Source of the DNA: an uncultured Clostridia bacterium
GTDB taxonomy: Bacteria > Bacillota > Clostridia > TANB77 > CAG-508
NCBI GenBank assembly: GCA_944386335.1
Contig: CALXAQ010000030.1
Span: 1 to 8,116, forward strand
Length of the DNA stretch: 8,116 nt
Direction: 5' to 3'
Shown: piece after piece, positions 1-5,919 of the stretch
Position numbering within the stretch: position 1 is the stretch's first letter
Layout of the letters: the number at the start of each line of letters is the position of its first letter
The notes under the pieces: generated by a model
Seen by the model: only the letters and a program-made list of their open reading frames with translations
What the model was told of the DNA's origin: nothing
Databases searched by the model: none
Program-made: the position numbers and the translations under genes

Positions 1-497
1 ATAAAACCTATTTTGTGTAGGTGCTATTTTAATCCAGTTTTAGAATTGTGTTATTTTAGATAGTAATAAAACTATGGAATTTTGCGTTTTTTTATCACAT
101 CAGTTTTAGAATTGTGTTATTTTAGATAGTAATAAAACGAATTGGTTTGATAATTTTAATGAATGGCAGTTTTAGAATTGTGTTATTTTAGATAGTAATA
201 AAACCATTTTAAAAATTTAGGGCACACACCGGCGGTTTTAGAATTGTGTTATTTTAGATAGTAATAAAACAAAAATACAGAGTTACATGATGCAAGCATA
301 GTTTTAGAATTGTGTTATTTTAGATAGTAATAAAACAGTTATATGCTTTTAATTTGCATAAGGTTTGTTTTAGAATTATGTTATTTTAGATAGTAGTAAA
401 ACTACATACTTTTTTCTTCAGGTGGTGTGTCGTTTTAGAATTGTCTTACTTTAGATAGTAACAAAACAGAGCAACAGACTCTTAATTTGGAGGTTCT

Positions 498-527
498 GTT
501 TTAGTATTATGTTATATTAGATAGTAA
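498..527 (+). repeat. Degenerate terminal CRISPR repeat
   Basis: This copy matches the first 30 positions of the consensus at 27 of 30, with changes at positions 8, 12 and 19. The last six consensus bases are replaced by sequence leading straight into the ribosome site of the next gene. The A at position 12 is shared with the repeat at 367. The change at position 19 turns TATTTT into TATATT, making an extended -10 promoter element. Confidence 0.9.
510..518 (+). promoter_or_regulatory. Putative extended -10 promoter of the CYTH gene, inside the last CRISPR repeat
   Basis: TG at 510-511, one base, then TATATT at 513-518 forms a TGnTATAAT-type extended -10 with 5 of 6 matches in the hexamer. 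No good -35 lies upstream at normal spacing, which extended -10 promoters tolerate. A start near 525 would give a leader of about 20 bases that includes the AGGAGG at 532-537. This is an inference from motif match and position only; readthrough from the CRISPR leader is the alternative. Confidence 0.45.
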
Positions 528-545
528 ATGTAGGAGGGTGAAGAT

Positions 546-1133
546 ATGTCAAATAAAATAGAAATAGAAGCAAGTTACTATTTAGACCGAAATTATGATG
601 AAATATTAGAGAAAATAAAGAAAGAAAAATTTGAAAAAATAGAGGAAGTTACAGAAGAAGATACCTATTATACAGATAAAGAATTTACATTTATCCGAGA
701 TAAAATATGTTTAAGAACTAGAAAAAAAGATAATGATTTTCTAGAACTCACTTATAAGCCAAAAGTAGATGATAAAATAGAAAAATATGGGAAACGAGAA
801 GTAAATATAAAATTGAAACCAGAAGATAAAGAAGATATAAATTATATATTAGGAGAATTGGGTTACATAAGTTATATATCGTTTAAAAAACATAGAAAAA
901 CTTATTCAAAAATAATAAATCATGTTCAATATAATATAATGCTAGACAATATTGAAGGAATTGGAGATTTTATAGAATTAGAAATTTTAGTAGACACAGA
1001 GAAACAAAAAGAAGAATTTCATGAGGAACTAGATAATTTTATTAAAGAAATGAATTGTGATAAATTAAGAGAAAAAGAAAAGCCATATAGAGATATAGTA
1101 AAAGATTACTACGATAAGAAAACAAACTTATAA
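546..1133 (+). CDS. CYTH-domain protein (class IV adenylate cyclase CyaB / thiamine triphosphatase superfamily)
   Basis: This 195-residue protein has the ordered signature of a CYTH triphosphate-tunnel enzyme: strand 1 with E6-x-E8, a DTYY segment (39-42), LRTR (56-59), K71 in LTYKPK, RE at 84-85, KHRKTY (115-120), LD at 133-134, the FIELEI strand (142-147) and PYRD near the C-terminus (180-183). In the family these charged residues line a tunnel that binds a triphosphate and divalent metal; known members make cAMP or hydrolyse thiamine triphosphate or inorganic triphosphate. The usual ExExK motif reads EIEAS here, so the lysine is replaced by Ser10. The length is normal, there is no signal peptide or membrane segment, and the product should be cytosolic. 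The start is fixed by AGGAGG at 532-537, 8 bases from ATG. The gene abuts the CRISPR array and appears more A+T-rich than the genes downstream. The substrate cannot be told from sequence. Confidence 0.85.
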   Translation: MSNKIEIEASYYLDRNYDEILEKIKKEKFEKIEEVTEEDTYYTDKEFTFIRDKICLRTRKKDNDFLELTYKPKVDDKIEKYGKREVNIKLKPEDKEDINYILGELGYISYISFKKHRKTYSKIINHVQYNIMLDNIEGIGDFIELEILVDTEKQKEEFHEELDNFIKEMNCDKLREKEKPYRDIVKDYYDKKTNL

Positions 1134-1178
1134 AGCAGTACAAAGTAAAAATAAGCCAAAATTTTCTGCAATTTACTC

Positions 1179-1207
1179 TTGTCTAACGCTTAAAAATATA
1201 GTATAAT
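1179..1207 (+). promoter_or_regulatory. Promoter of the tRNA-Ser gene
   Basis: TTGTCT (1179-1184, 4 of 6 to the -35 consensus) and a perfect TATAAT (1202-1207) are separated by exactly 17 bp. Transcription would begin near 1214, about 10 bases before the mature tRNA 5' end. It is the best promoter between the CYTH stop and the tRNA. Confidence 0.8.
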
Positions 1208-1224
1208 AGAAAAGGTCGAAATAA

Positions 1225-1316
1225 GGAGTGGTATCGAAGTGGTCATAACGAGCTACACTGGAACTGTAGTAGTCGGATTTCCCGGCCCGTGGGTTCGAAT
1301 CCCACCCACTCCGCCA
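1225..1316 (+). tRNA. tRNA-Ser (anticodon GGA)
   Basis: The 92-base sequence folds as a class II tRNA. The acceptor stem is GGAGTGG (1225-1231) with CCACTCC (1306-1312), followed by discriminator G1313 and an encoded CCA (1314-1316). The D stem is TCG/CGA (1234-1236 with 1249-1251). The anticodon stem is CTACA/TGTAG around the loop CTGGAAC, with anticodon GGA at 1260-1262, reading UCC and UCU. The long variable arm pairs GTCGG (1272-1276) with CCGGC (1282-1286). The T stem is GTGGG/CCCAC around TTCGAAT (1294-1300). The long variable arm, GGAG start and G discriminator all fit serine. Confidence 0.97.
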
Positions 1317-1320
1317 AAAC

Positions 1321-1365
1321 AAAACTATGTATAATTGTTCTTACAAGGCAAATACATAGTTTTTT
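1321..1365 (+). terminator. Intrinsic terminator after tRNA-Ser
   Basis: A 12-bp perfect stem pairs AAAACTATGTAT (1321-1332) with ATACATAGTTTT (1352-1363) and ends in a run of six T (1360-1365). The 19-base loop contains a small nested stem TTGT/ACAA (1335-1338 with 1343-1346). It begins 5 bases after the tRNA CCA, closing a single-gene tRNA unit. Confidence 0.9.
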
Positions 1366-1380
1366 CTTTAAAATGCAAGT

Positions 1381-1386
1381 TACAAT
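1381..1386 (+). promoter_or_regulatory. Possible -10 box for mutY-tcdA
   Basis: TACAAT matches TATAAT at 5 of 6 and lies between the tRNA terminator and the mutY start, where a promoter is expected. No convincing -35 sits at 16-18 bp and there is no TG extension, so the call rests mainly on position. Confidence 0.3.
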
Positions 1387-1431
1387 AAAGGCAAAAAGTG
1401 GGCAAAAATGAGATAAAAAATGAGGTAAAAG

Positions 1432-2472
1432 ATGGAAGAAAAAATAAAGCAAATGATAGTACCACTTTTGGATTGGTATGAGAAGAATAAAAGAATTCTG
1501 CCATGGAGAGAGAAGATTCCTAATCCCTATCATGTATGGCTATCAGAGGTTATGCTGCAACAAACAAGGATAGAAGCGGTAAAGAAATATTATGAGAGAT
1601 TTCTTATACAACTACCAACCATAGAAGATTTAGCAAAAGTAGAAGAGGAAAGACTACTAAAATTATGGGAAGGATTAGGCTATTACAATAGAGCTAGAAA
1701 CTTAAAAAAAGCAGCTCAAATGATAGTGGAAAAATACGATGGGAAAATGCCAGACAAATGGGAAGAACTACAAAAACTACCAGGAGTAGGAGAATATACT
1801 GCAGGAGCAATTGGTTCTATTTGTTTTGGATTAAAAGTACCGGCGGTGGATGGAAATGTATTAAGAGTTATTTCTCGTGTGATAGGTAGTAAAGAAAATG
1901 TACTATTACCAGAAACAAAAAGGAAAGTAACAAAGTTATTGCAAGACAATATGCCAGAAGAAGCAGGCAAATGGAACGAAGCACTTATGGAATTAGGAGA
2001 AATCATTTGTCTACCAAATGGGGAACCACTTTGTAAGCAATGTCCTATTCAAAATATATGTAAAGCCCTAAAAGAAAATGAGGTAAATCAAATTCCTGTT
2101 AGGATAAAAGAGCAAAAAAGAAAAATAGAAGAAAAAACAGTATTTATAGTGCAACACGAAGATAAAGTAGCTATTCAAAAAAGAGCAGATGAAGGAATAT
2201 TAGCAGGCATGTATGAATTTCCACATGTGGAAGGAAAAAAGAAAGAAGAGGAAATAGCTTCTATTTTAAAAGAATGGGAAATACAAAATTTTATTTTGAA
2301 AGAAAAACGTCATGGAAAGCATATTTTTACACATAAACAATGGAATATGGTAGCCTATTACATACAGGTAAAAGAAATAAATACAAATTGGGAATGGGTA
2401 ACCAAAAAACAGCTGGAAGAAAAATATGCTATGCCGACAGCTTTTAAAAAGTTTCCAATAGAATTGAGATGA
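1432..2472 (+). CDS. mutY: A/G-specific adenine DNA glycosylase MutY
   Basis: This 346-residue cytosolic enzyme removes adenine mispaired with 8-oxoguanine, preventing G:C to T:A mutations. The N-terminal HhH-GPD glycosylase domain has LPWR (23-26), catalytic Glu39 in SEVMLQQT, the helix-hairpin-helix LPGVGEYTAGA (116-126) and Asp140 in AVDGNV. Four cysteines follow for a [4Fe-4S] cluster: C193, C201, C204 and C210, spaced 7, 2 and 5, one residue longer in the first gap than the 6-2-5 of E. coli MutY. Residues from about 235 to the end form the NUDIX-like domain that recognises 8-oxoG, including the F-S-H loop seen here as F299-T-H301. The length is normal for the family. ATG 1432 has GAGG (1422-1425) 6 bases upstream. 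The stop overlaps a potential upstream start of tcdA, so the two are almost certainly co-transcribed. Confidence 0.97.
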   Translation: MEEKIKQMIVPLLDWYEKNKRILPWREKIPNPYHVWLSEVMLQQTRIEAVKKYYERFLIQLPTIEDLAKVEEERLLKLWEGLGYYNRARNLKKAAQMIVEKYDGKMPDKWEELQKLPGVGEYTAGAIGSICFGLKVPAVDGNVLRVISRVIGSKENVLLPETKRKVTKLLQDNMPEEAGKWNEALMELGEIICLPNGEPLCKQCPIQNICKALKENEVNQIPVRIKEQKRKIEEKTVFIVQHEDKVAIQKRADEGILAGMYEFPHVEGKKKEEEIASILKEWEIQNFILKEKRHGKHIFTHKQWNMVAYYIQVKEINTNWEWVTKKQLEEKYAMPTAFKKFPIELR

Positions 2473-2486
2473 AGAGGAGAAGAAAA

Positions 2487-3185
2487 ATGGAGTCACAATT
2501 TGCAAGAAACGAATTATTAATAGGAAAAGAAAAACAAGAATTGTTAAAAGAGAAAAAGGTAGCCATTTTTGGTTTAGGAGGAGTTGGCTCTTACGTATTG
2601 GAAGGACTAGTAAGAGCAGGAATAGGAAAATTTATATTGATAGATAATGATACTATTAACTTATCCAACCTAAATAGACAGTTGTTAGCAACCACAAAAA
2701 CCATAGGCAGAAAAAAAGTAGAAGTGGCAAAAGAAAGAGTAGAAGAAATTTACCCAGAAGCGAAAGTAGAAATTTACGATACCTTTTATTTACCAGGACA
2801 TCCAGAAAATATTTTAGAAAAAAACGTGGACTATGTGGTAGATGCAGTAGATACGGTAACTGCTAAAATTTTAATTATACAAGAAGCAAAACAACTAGAA
2901 ATACCTGTTATTTCTAGTATGGGAACGGGAAATAAATTAGATGCTACTAAATTTGAAGTAGCAGATATTAGCAAAACATCGGTGTGTCCTCTGGCAAAGG
3001 TAATGAGAAAAGAATTAAAAAAGAGAAATATAGAAAAGGTAAAGGTAGTTTTTTCAAAAGAAGAACCTATACAAGTTGTAAGTAGCGGAAAGGAACAAGT
3101 ACCGGGAAGTATTTCTTTTGTGCCATCTGTAGCAGGGCTAATAATAGCAGGAGAGGTAGTAAAAGATTTGTGCGAAATAAATTAA
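2487..3185 (+). CDS. tcdA: tRNA threonylcarbamoyladenosine dehydratase TcdA (E1/ThiF-like)
   Basis: This ATP-dependent enzyme cyclises t6A to ct6A at position 37 of ANN-decoding tRNAs. The 232-residue protein starts with the family's FARNELLIG (5-13), followed by the nucleotide-binding GLGGVGS (29-35), IDNDTINLSNLNRQ (52-65) with the ATP-contacting arginine R64, and DAVDTVTAK (119-127). The segment SVCPLAKVMRKELKK (166-179) with its conserved cysteine C167, and the closing FVPSVAGLIIAGEVV, distinguish TcdA from ThiF and MoeB; there are no zinc-binding CxxC pairs. I chose ATG 2487, with AGGAG (2475-2479) 7 bases upstream. An in-frame ATG at 2469 would add MKRRRK and overlap the mutY stop as ATGA, but it has no ribosome site. 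Co-transcription with mutY is expected; a strong terminator follows. Confidence 0.93.
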   Translation: MESQFARNELLIGKEKQELLKEKKVAIFGLGGVGSYVLEGLVRAGIGKFILIDNDTINLSNLNRQLLATTKTIGRKKVEVAKERVEEIYPEAKVEIYDTFYLPGHPENILEKNVDYVVDAVDTVTAKILIIQEAKQLEIPVISSMGTGNKLDATKFEVADISKTSVCPLAKVMRKELKKRNIEKVKVVFSKEEPIQVVSSGKEQVPGSISFVPSVAGLIIAGEVVKDLCEIN

Positions 3186-3190
3186 CAAAC

Positions 3191-3229
3191 AAAAGAAAAA
3201 AACTTGCGAAAATGCAAGTTTTTTCTTTT
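3191..3229 (+). terminator. Intrinsic terminator after tcdA
   Basis: The GC-bearing stem CTTGC (3203-3207) / GCAAG (3214-3218) is flanked by a long A run on the left and T6-C-T4 on the right (3219-3229). The A and T tracts extend the stem to about 16 bp with one bulged A. The loop is 3208-3213. It starts 6 bases after the tcdA stop. The A tract could allow bidirectional function, but no gene reads in from the right. Confidence 0.92.
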
Positions 3230-3288
3230 CGTAAATCAAATAAAAATAAAATAATAGGATAGACCTATCTTTTTCTACAGTTATTATA

Positions 3289-3342
3289 CAAAATTCTACA
3301 AAAAATGCAAGGATTTTTGCAAAATTTTACAAAAAATCAGGG
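3289..3342 (+). repeat. Two imperfect direct repeats upstream of the murB promoter
   Basis: The segment at 3289-3312 (CAAAATTCTACAAAAAATGC then AAGG) recurs at 3320-3342 as CAAAATTTTACAAAAAATC followed by AGGG. The copies are offset by 31 bp, about three helical turns, and the second ends one base before the -35 box. Between them TGCAA (3306-3310) and TTGCA (3317-3321) form a short inverted repeat. This could be a regulator site or an A/T-tract UP element; no regulator is recognised. The rest of 3230-3288 shows nothing I can support. Confidence 0.5.
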
Positions 3343-3371
3343 TTGTAAAATAGAAGGAAAAATGATACAAT
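3343..3371 (+). promoter_or_regulatory. Promoter of the murB-yvcK-debranching enzyme operon
   Basis: TTGTAA (3343-3348) and TACAAT (3366-3371) are separated by 17 bp, and TG at 3363-3364 one base before the -10 adds an extended element. Transcription would start near 3378, giving a leader of about 47 bases before murB. The A/T-rich tracts just upstream could raise its activity. Confidence 0.8.
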
Positions 3372-3424
3372 AAAACACATGAAAAAGATAGACAGACCAT
3401 ATATTAGCAATAAGAGGTGAGAAA

Positions 3425-4348
3425 ATGGAAAAGCAAGAAATAGCAAAGGACTTACGTAAAAAATTACCAGAGCTAATGATAAAAGAAAACGAAGACATGA
3501 AAAAGCATACTTCTTTTAAAATAGGAGGAGTGGCAGATATTTTTGTAAAAGTAAAAACACAGCAGGAACTAAAAGGCGTCATAGAATATGCAAAGGAAAA
3601 AGAAATTCCGATTACTATCATAGGAAATGGGAGCAACCTTTTAGTAAGAGATAAAGGAATAAGAGGAATTACCATACAAATAGGCATGGACCATATAAAT
3701 ATGCAAGAGACGGAAGATGGAAAGGTAGAAATACAAGTGGATAGTGGTGTGAAATTGGGCATGCTTGCTAGCAAATTACAAAAGGAAGGAATAGAAGGTT
3801 TTAGCTTTGCAGCAGGAATTCCTGGTACAATAGGAGGAGCTATCCGAATGAACGCGGGAGCTTACGGGAAAGAAATGAAAGATATTGTAACAGAAGTAAC
3901 ATCACTCAAAGAAAATGGAGAAATACAAACGAAAAAGGGAGAAGATTTACATTTTTCTTATAGACATAGTAGATTTATGGAAGAAAAGGAAATTATTTTA
4001 TCAGCGAAATTATCTTTAGAAAAAGGAAATGCAGAAGAAATTAAAAGAAAGATGGAAGAATTAAATGCTAGTAGAAAAGAAAAGCAACCCATAGAAATGC
4101 CAAGTGCAGGAAGTACTTTTAAAAGAGGAAGAAATTTTGTAACAGCACAGTTAATTGATGAGGCAGGATTAAAAGGATATCAAATAGGGGGAGCACAGGT
4201 TTCTACAAAGCATGCAGGCTTCATTGTGAATACAGGAAATGCAACAGCAAAAGATGTATTAGATTTAGTAGATTATATTATCAAAGTGATATTTGAAAAG
4301 TTTGGTAAAATAGTGGAATTAGAAGTAGAAGTAGTAGGAGAGGAATAA
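3425..4348 (+). CDS. murB: UDP-N-acetylenolpyruvoylglucosamine reductase MurB
   Basis: This FAD enzyme reduces enolpyruvyl-UDP-GlcNAc with NADPH to UDP-MurNAc, the second committed step of peptidoglycan precursor synthesis, in the cytosol. The FAD-binding part has HTSFKIGG (28-35), IIGNGSNLLV (65-74) and GIPGTIGGAIRMNAGAYG (131-148). The catalytic set seen in the family is present: R180 in SYRHSRF, S230 in SAGSTFKRG, and E300 in the C-terminal ELEVEVVG. The shape is that of the shorter Gram-positive (type II) MurB. At 307 residues the length is normal. ATG 3425 has AGAGGTGA (3413-3420) just upstream. The gene is first in a probable operon with the YvcK-family gene 21 bases downstream. Confidence 0.97.
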   Translation: MEKQEIAKDLRKKLPELMIKENEDMKKHTSFKIGGVADIFVKVKTQQELKGVIEYAKEKEIPITIIGNGSNLLVRDKGIRGITIQIGMDHINMQETEDGKVEIQVDSGVKLGMLASKLQKEGIEGFSFAAGIPGTIGGAIRMNAGAYGKEMKDIVTEVTSLKENGEIQTKKGEDLHFSYRHSRFMEEKEIILSAKLSLEKGNAEEIKRKMEELNASRKEKQPIEMPSAGSTFKRGRNFVTAQLIDEAGLKGYQIGGAQVSTKHAGFIVNTGNATAKDVLDLVDYIIKVIFEKFGKIVELEVEVVGEE

Positions 4349-4369
4349 GAGAAAGGATTGAATGAAAAT

Positions 4370-5887
4370 ATGAAAGGCTTTTTAAAATGGTTTAAAGGGG
4401 AAGCAAAAATGAAAAGATGGTTTATTGTCATCTTACTAGGAATTTTTTTAGCTTGCTATGGCATGACAAAATTGTTAGTGGGAGATAAGCTAGAGTTCTT
4501 AGATTTAGCGTATATTATTGCTACTTTTGTGGTTGGATTTACTTTAGTAATTGTTAGTATTGTTTTTATTCAAAAAAGAACATTAGAAATGTTAGTACAA
4601 GAGACCGATACAAGAAATGAGGCAAAAACAGGCAAAGTAAAATCTTTAATCTTTAATAAAAAGGTGTATGACGAAGGACCAAATATTGTGGTAATAGGTG
4701 GAGGCTCTGGATTAGATTCTGTATTAAAAGGACTAAAAAATTACACAAGTAATTTAACAGCCATTGTAACAGTATCGGATTATGGAGAACAAGCAACAGA
4801 TTCTAGAAAGCTATTAGAACTATTGCCTTTAGATGATATAAAAAATAGTTTGGTTGCTTTATCTTCAGAAGAAGCGGCAATGAAGAGCATTTTAAATTAT
4901 GAATTTACAGAAGGAAGACTAAAAAATCTATGCTTTGGAGATATCTATTTATTAGCAATGCGTGAAATCTACGGCAACTTTTCTTCTTCCATAGAAGCCT
5001 CTAAAAATGTACTAAATATTACAGGAAAAGTACTTCCTGTTACCTTAGAGGCAATTGATATTTGTGCAGAGCTAGAGGATGGAACCGTAATAAAAAGCAA
5101 GAGAGAAATTCCGGAAGTAGTGAGCGATAAAATTAGTAAAATTAACCGTATTTTTATTAATCCATCCAATTGTACACCGGCACCAGGAGTAATAGAGGCA
5201 ATCCAAAATGCAGATGCTATTATTATAGGACCAGGAAGTTTGTATACCAATGTAATTCCTAACCTTTTAGTAAAAGGAGTAGCAAAAGCCATTAAAGAAA
5301 ATAAGGGCTTCAAAATTTATATTAGCAATATTATGACAGAGCCAGGACAAACAGATAACTATACCTTATCAGACCACATCAAAGCAATTCAAGAACATGC
5401 TGGAAAAGATATTTTTGACTATTGTATTTACGATACTGGAGAAATTGTACCAGAATTTGTGAGAAGATATAACAAAGAAGGCAAAGATTTAGTAGAGCAA
5501 GATGTTGCCAAAGCAAAAGAAGAAGGCGTAAAATTAATACAAAGAAATTTATCTTACATAGATGGAGAATATATTCGTCATAATCCAGATGCCATTGCTT
5601 CTGCTATTATTGAATTGGTTTGTGAAGATATGAAATTTAGAGATATGCAAAACGATGCACAATATCTCATGTTAAATTCTAGGTTAAAAGATACAAAGAA
5701 AAAATTAAAAGAAGAAACCGGAAAGAAAGTAAAGAATGAAAAGAAAAAAGTAAGCAAAAGTAAGGAAAATAGAAAAACTAGTAAATTTGCAGAAAAATAT
5801 CAAGATAGAATTCTTTCTATCAAAGAAAGTGACGAAAAAGCCATAAAAAGAAAAAAAGCAAAACAAGCAGCGAGTAAGAAGAAATAG
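4370..5887 (+). CDS. yvcK: YvcK/CofD-family protein with two N-terminal membrane helices
   Basis: The 505-residue product has two predicted membrane helices (about 17-36 and 46-67), then a YvcK-type domain from about 105 to 420, then a very lysine-rich tail (about 435-505). Family motifs are VVIGGGSGL (107-115), NLTAIVTVSD, the segment reading GPGSLYTNVIPNLLV, SNIMTEPGQTDNYTLSDH and NPDAIASAI. In Bacillus YvcK binds UDP-GlcNAc and is needed for gluconeogenic growth and proper cell-wall synthesis; a similar regulatory role is inferred here. Oddly, the canonical ADDGGSSG-type loop reads SDYGEQATDS. I chose ATG 4370, 12 bases after AAGGA (4353-4357). TTG 4358 touches that site directly, and ATG 4409 (492 residues, AAAGGGG 8 bases before) is a real alternative. 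The gene follows murB by 21 bases. The partners rapZ and whiA, often adjacent in Bacillota, are absent from the window. Confidence 0.88.
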   Translation: MKGFLKWFKGEAKMKRWFIVILLGIFLACYGMTKLLVGDKLEFLDLAYIIATFVVGFTLVIVSIVFIQKRTLEMLVQETDTRNEAKTGKVKSLIFNKKVYDEGPNIVVIGGGSGLDSVLKGLKNYTSNLTAIVTVSDYGEQATDSRKLLELLPLDDIKNSLVALSSEEAAMKSILNYEFTEGRLKNLCFGDIYLLAMREIYGNFSSSIEASKNVLNITGKVLPVTLEAIDICAELEDGTVIKSKREIPEVVSDKISKINRIFINPSNCTPAPGVIEAIQNADAIIIGPGSLYTNVIPNLLVKGVAKAIKENKGFKIYISNIMTEPGQTDNYTLSDHIKAIQEHAGKDIFDYCIYDTGEIVPEFVRRYNKEGKDLVEQDVAKAKEEGVKLIQRNLSYIDGEYIRHNPDAIASAIIELVCEDMKFRDMQNDAQYLMLNSRLKDTKKKLKEETGKKVKNEKKKVSKSKENRKTSKFAEKYQDRILSIKESDEKAIKRKKAKQAASKKK

Positions 5888-5919
5888 GGAAAAAGCAAAA
5901 GAAAAGGAGAGAAAAACAA

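Larger units (their letters stand above)
1..527 (+). CRISPR. CRISPR array, leader-distal end, probable type II; left edge truncated
   Basis: Eight whole or nearly whole 36-bp repeats start at 37, 103, 169, 235, 301, 367, 432 and 498, and the last 7 bases of a further repeat occupy 1-7. The repeat begins GTTTTAGAATTGTG and ends GATAGTAATAAAAC; its ends GTTTTA and TAAAAC are complementary. Spacers (8-36, 73-102, 139-168, 205-234, 271-300, 337-366, 403-431, 468-497) are 30 bp, except two of 29, and all differ. Repeats at 37-336 are identical. The one at 367 has 2 changes (positions 12 and 30), the one at 432 has 3 (14, 18, 31), and the one at 498 matches only over its first 30 bases. Such decay normally marks the end far from the leader, so the leader and newest spacers should lie left of the window. 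A 36-bp repeat starting GTTTTAG and ending AAAAC, with 30-bp spacers, is typical of Cas9 (type II) loci; the type is inferred because no cas gene or tracrRNA is visible. Confidence 0.97.

Noticed and set aside
337..366. Inverted repeat TATGC/GCATA inside one CRISPR spacer
   Set aside because: A 5-bp match in A+T-rich sequence is expected by chance, and spacers reflect the invader sequence.
403..420. Possible self-targeting: the spacer at 403-431 resembles the tRNA-Ser terminator at 1353-1370 (16 of 18 at its 5' end)
   Set aside because: The match is mostly a T run, it stops after 18 bases, and the 3' part of the spacer, which would be the Cas9 seed, does not match.
1134..1178. Possible terminator for the CYTH gene (AGTAAA 1144-1149 with TTTACT 1172-1177)
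   Set aside because: The stem is only about 6 AT-rich base pairs with a long loop and no T tract after it.
1225..1316. tRNA-Ser as an integration site for a mobile element carrying the CRISPR array and CYTH gene
   Set aside because: No second copy of the tRNA 3' end is visible in the window and there is no integrase or transposase; the tRNA has its own intact promoter and terminator.
1243..1533. Minus-strand open frame of 96 codons with a segment reading EWVGFEPTGREIR
   Set aside because: It is the antisense of the tRNA-Ser gene, its terminator and the start of mutY; this peptide is a well-known spurious translation of a tRNA gene.
3254..3274. Small hairpin ATAGG/CCTAT followed by CTTTTTC as a second terminator after tcdA
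   Set aside because: The 5-bp stem is weak and a much stronger terminator lies just upstream at 3191-3229.
3337..3774. Minus-strand open frame of 145 codons opposite the murB promoter and 5' part
   Set aside because: It lies antisense to clear murB coding sequence, has no ribosome site, and its Ser/Phe/Pro-rich product is what AT-rich antisense frames usually give. The same applies to the other minus-strand frames opposite mutY, yvcK and the debranching gene.
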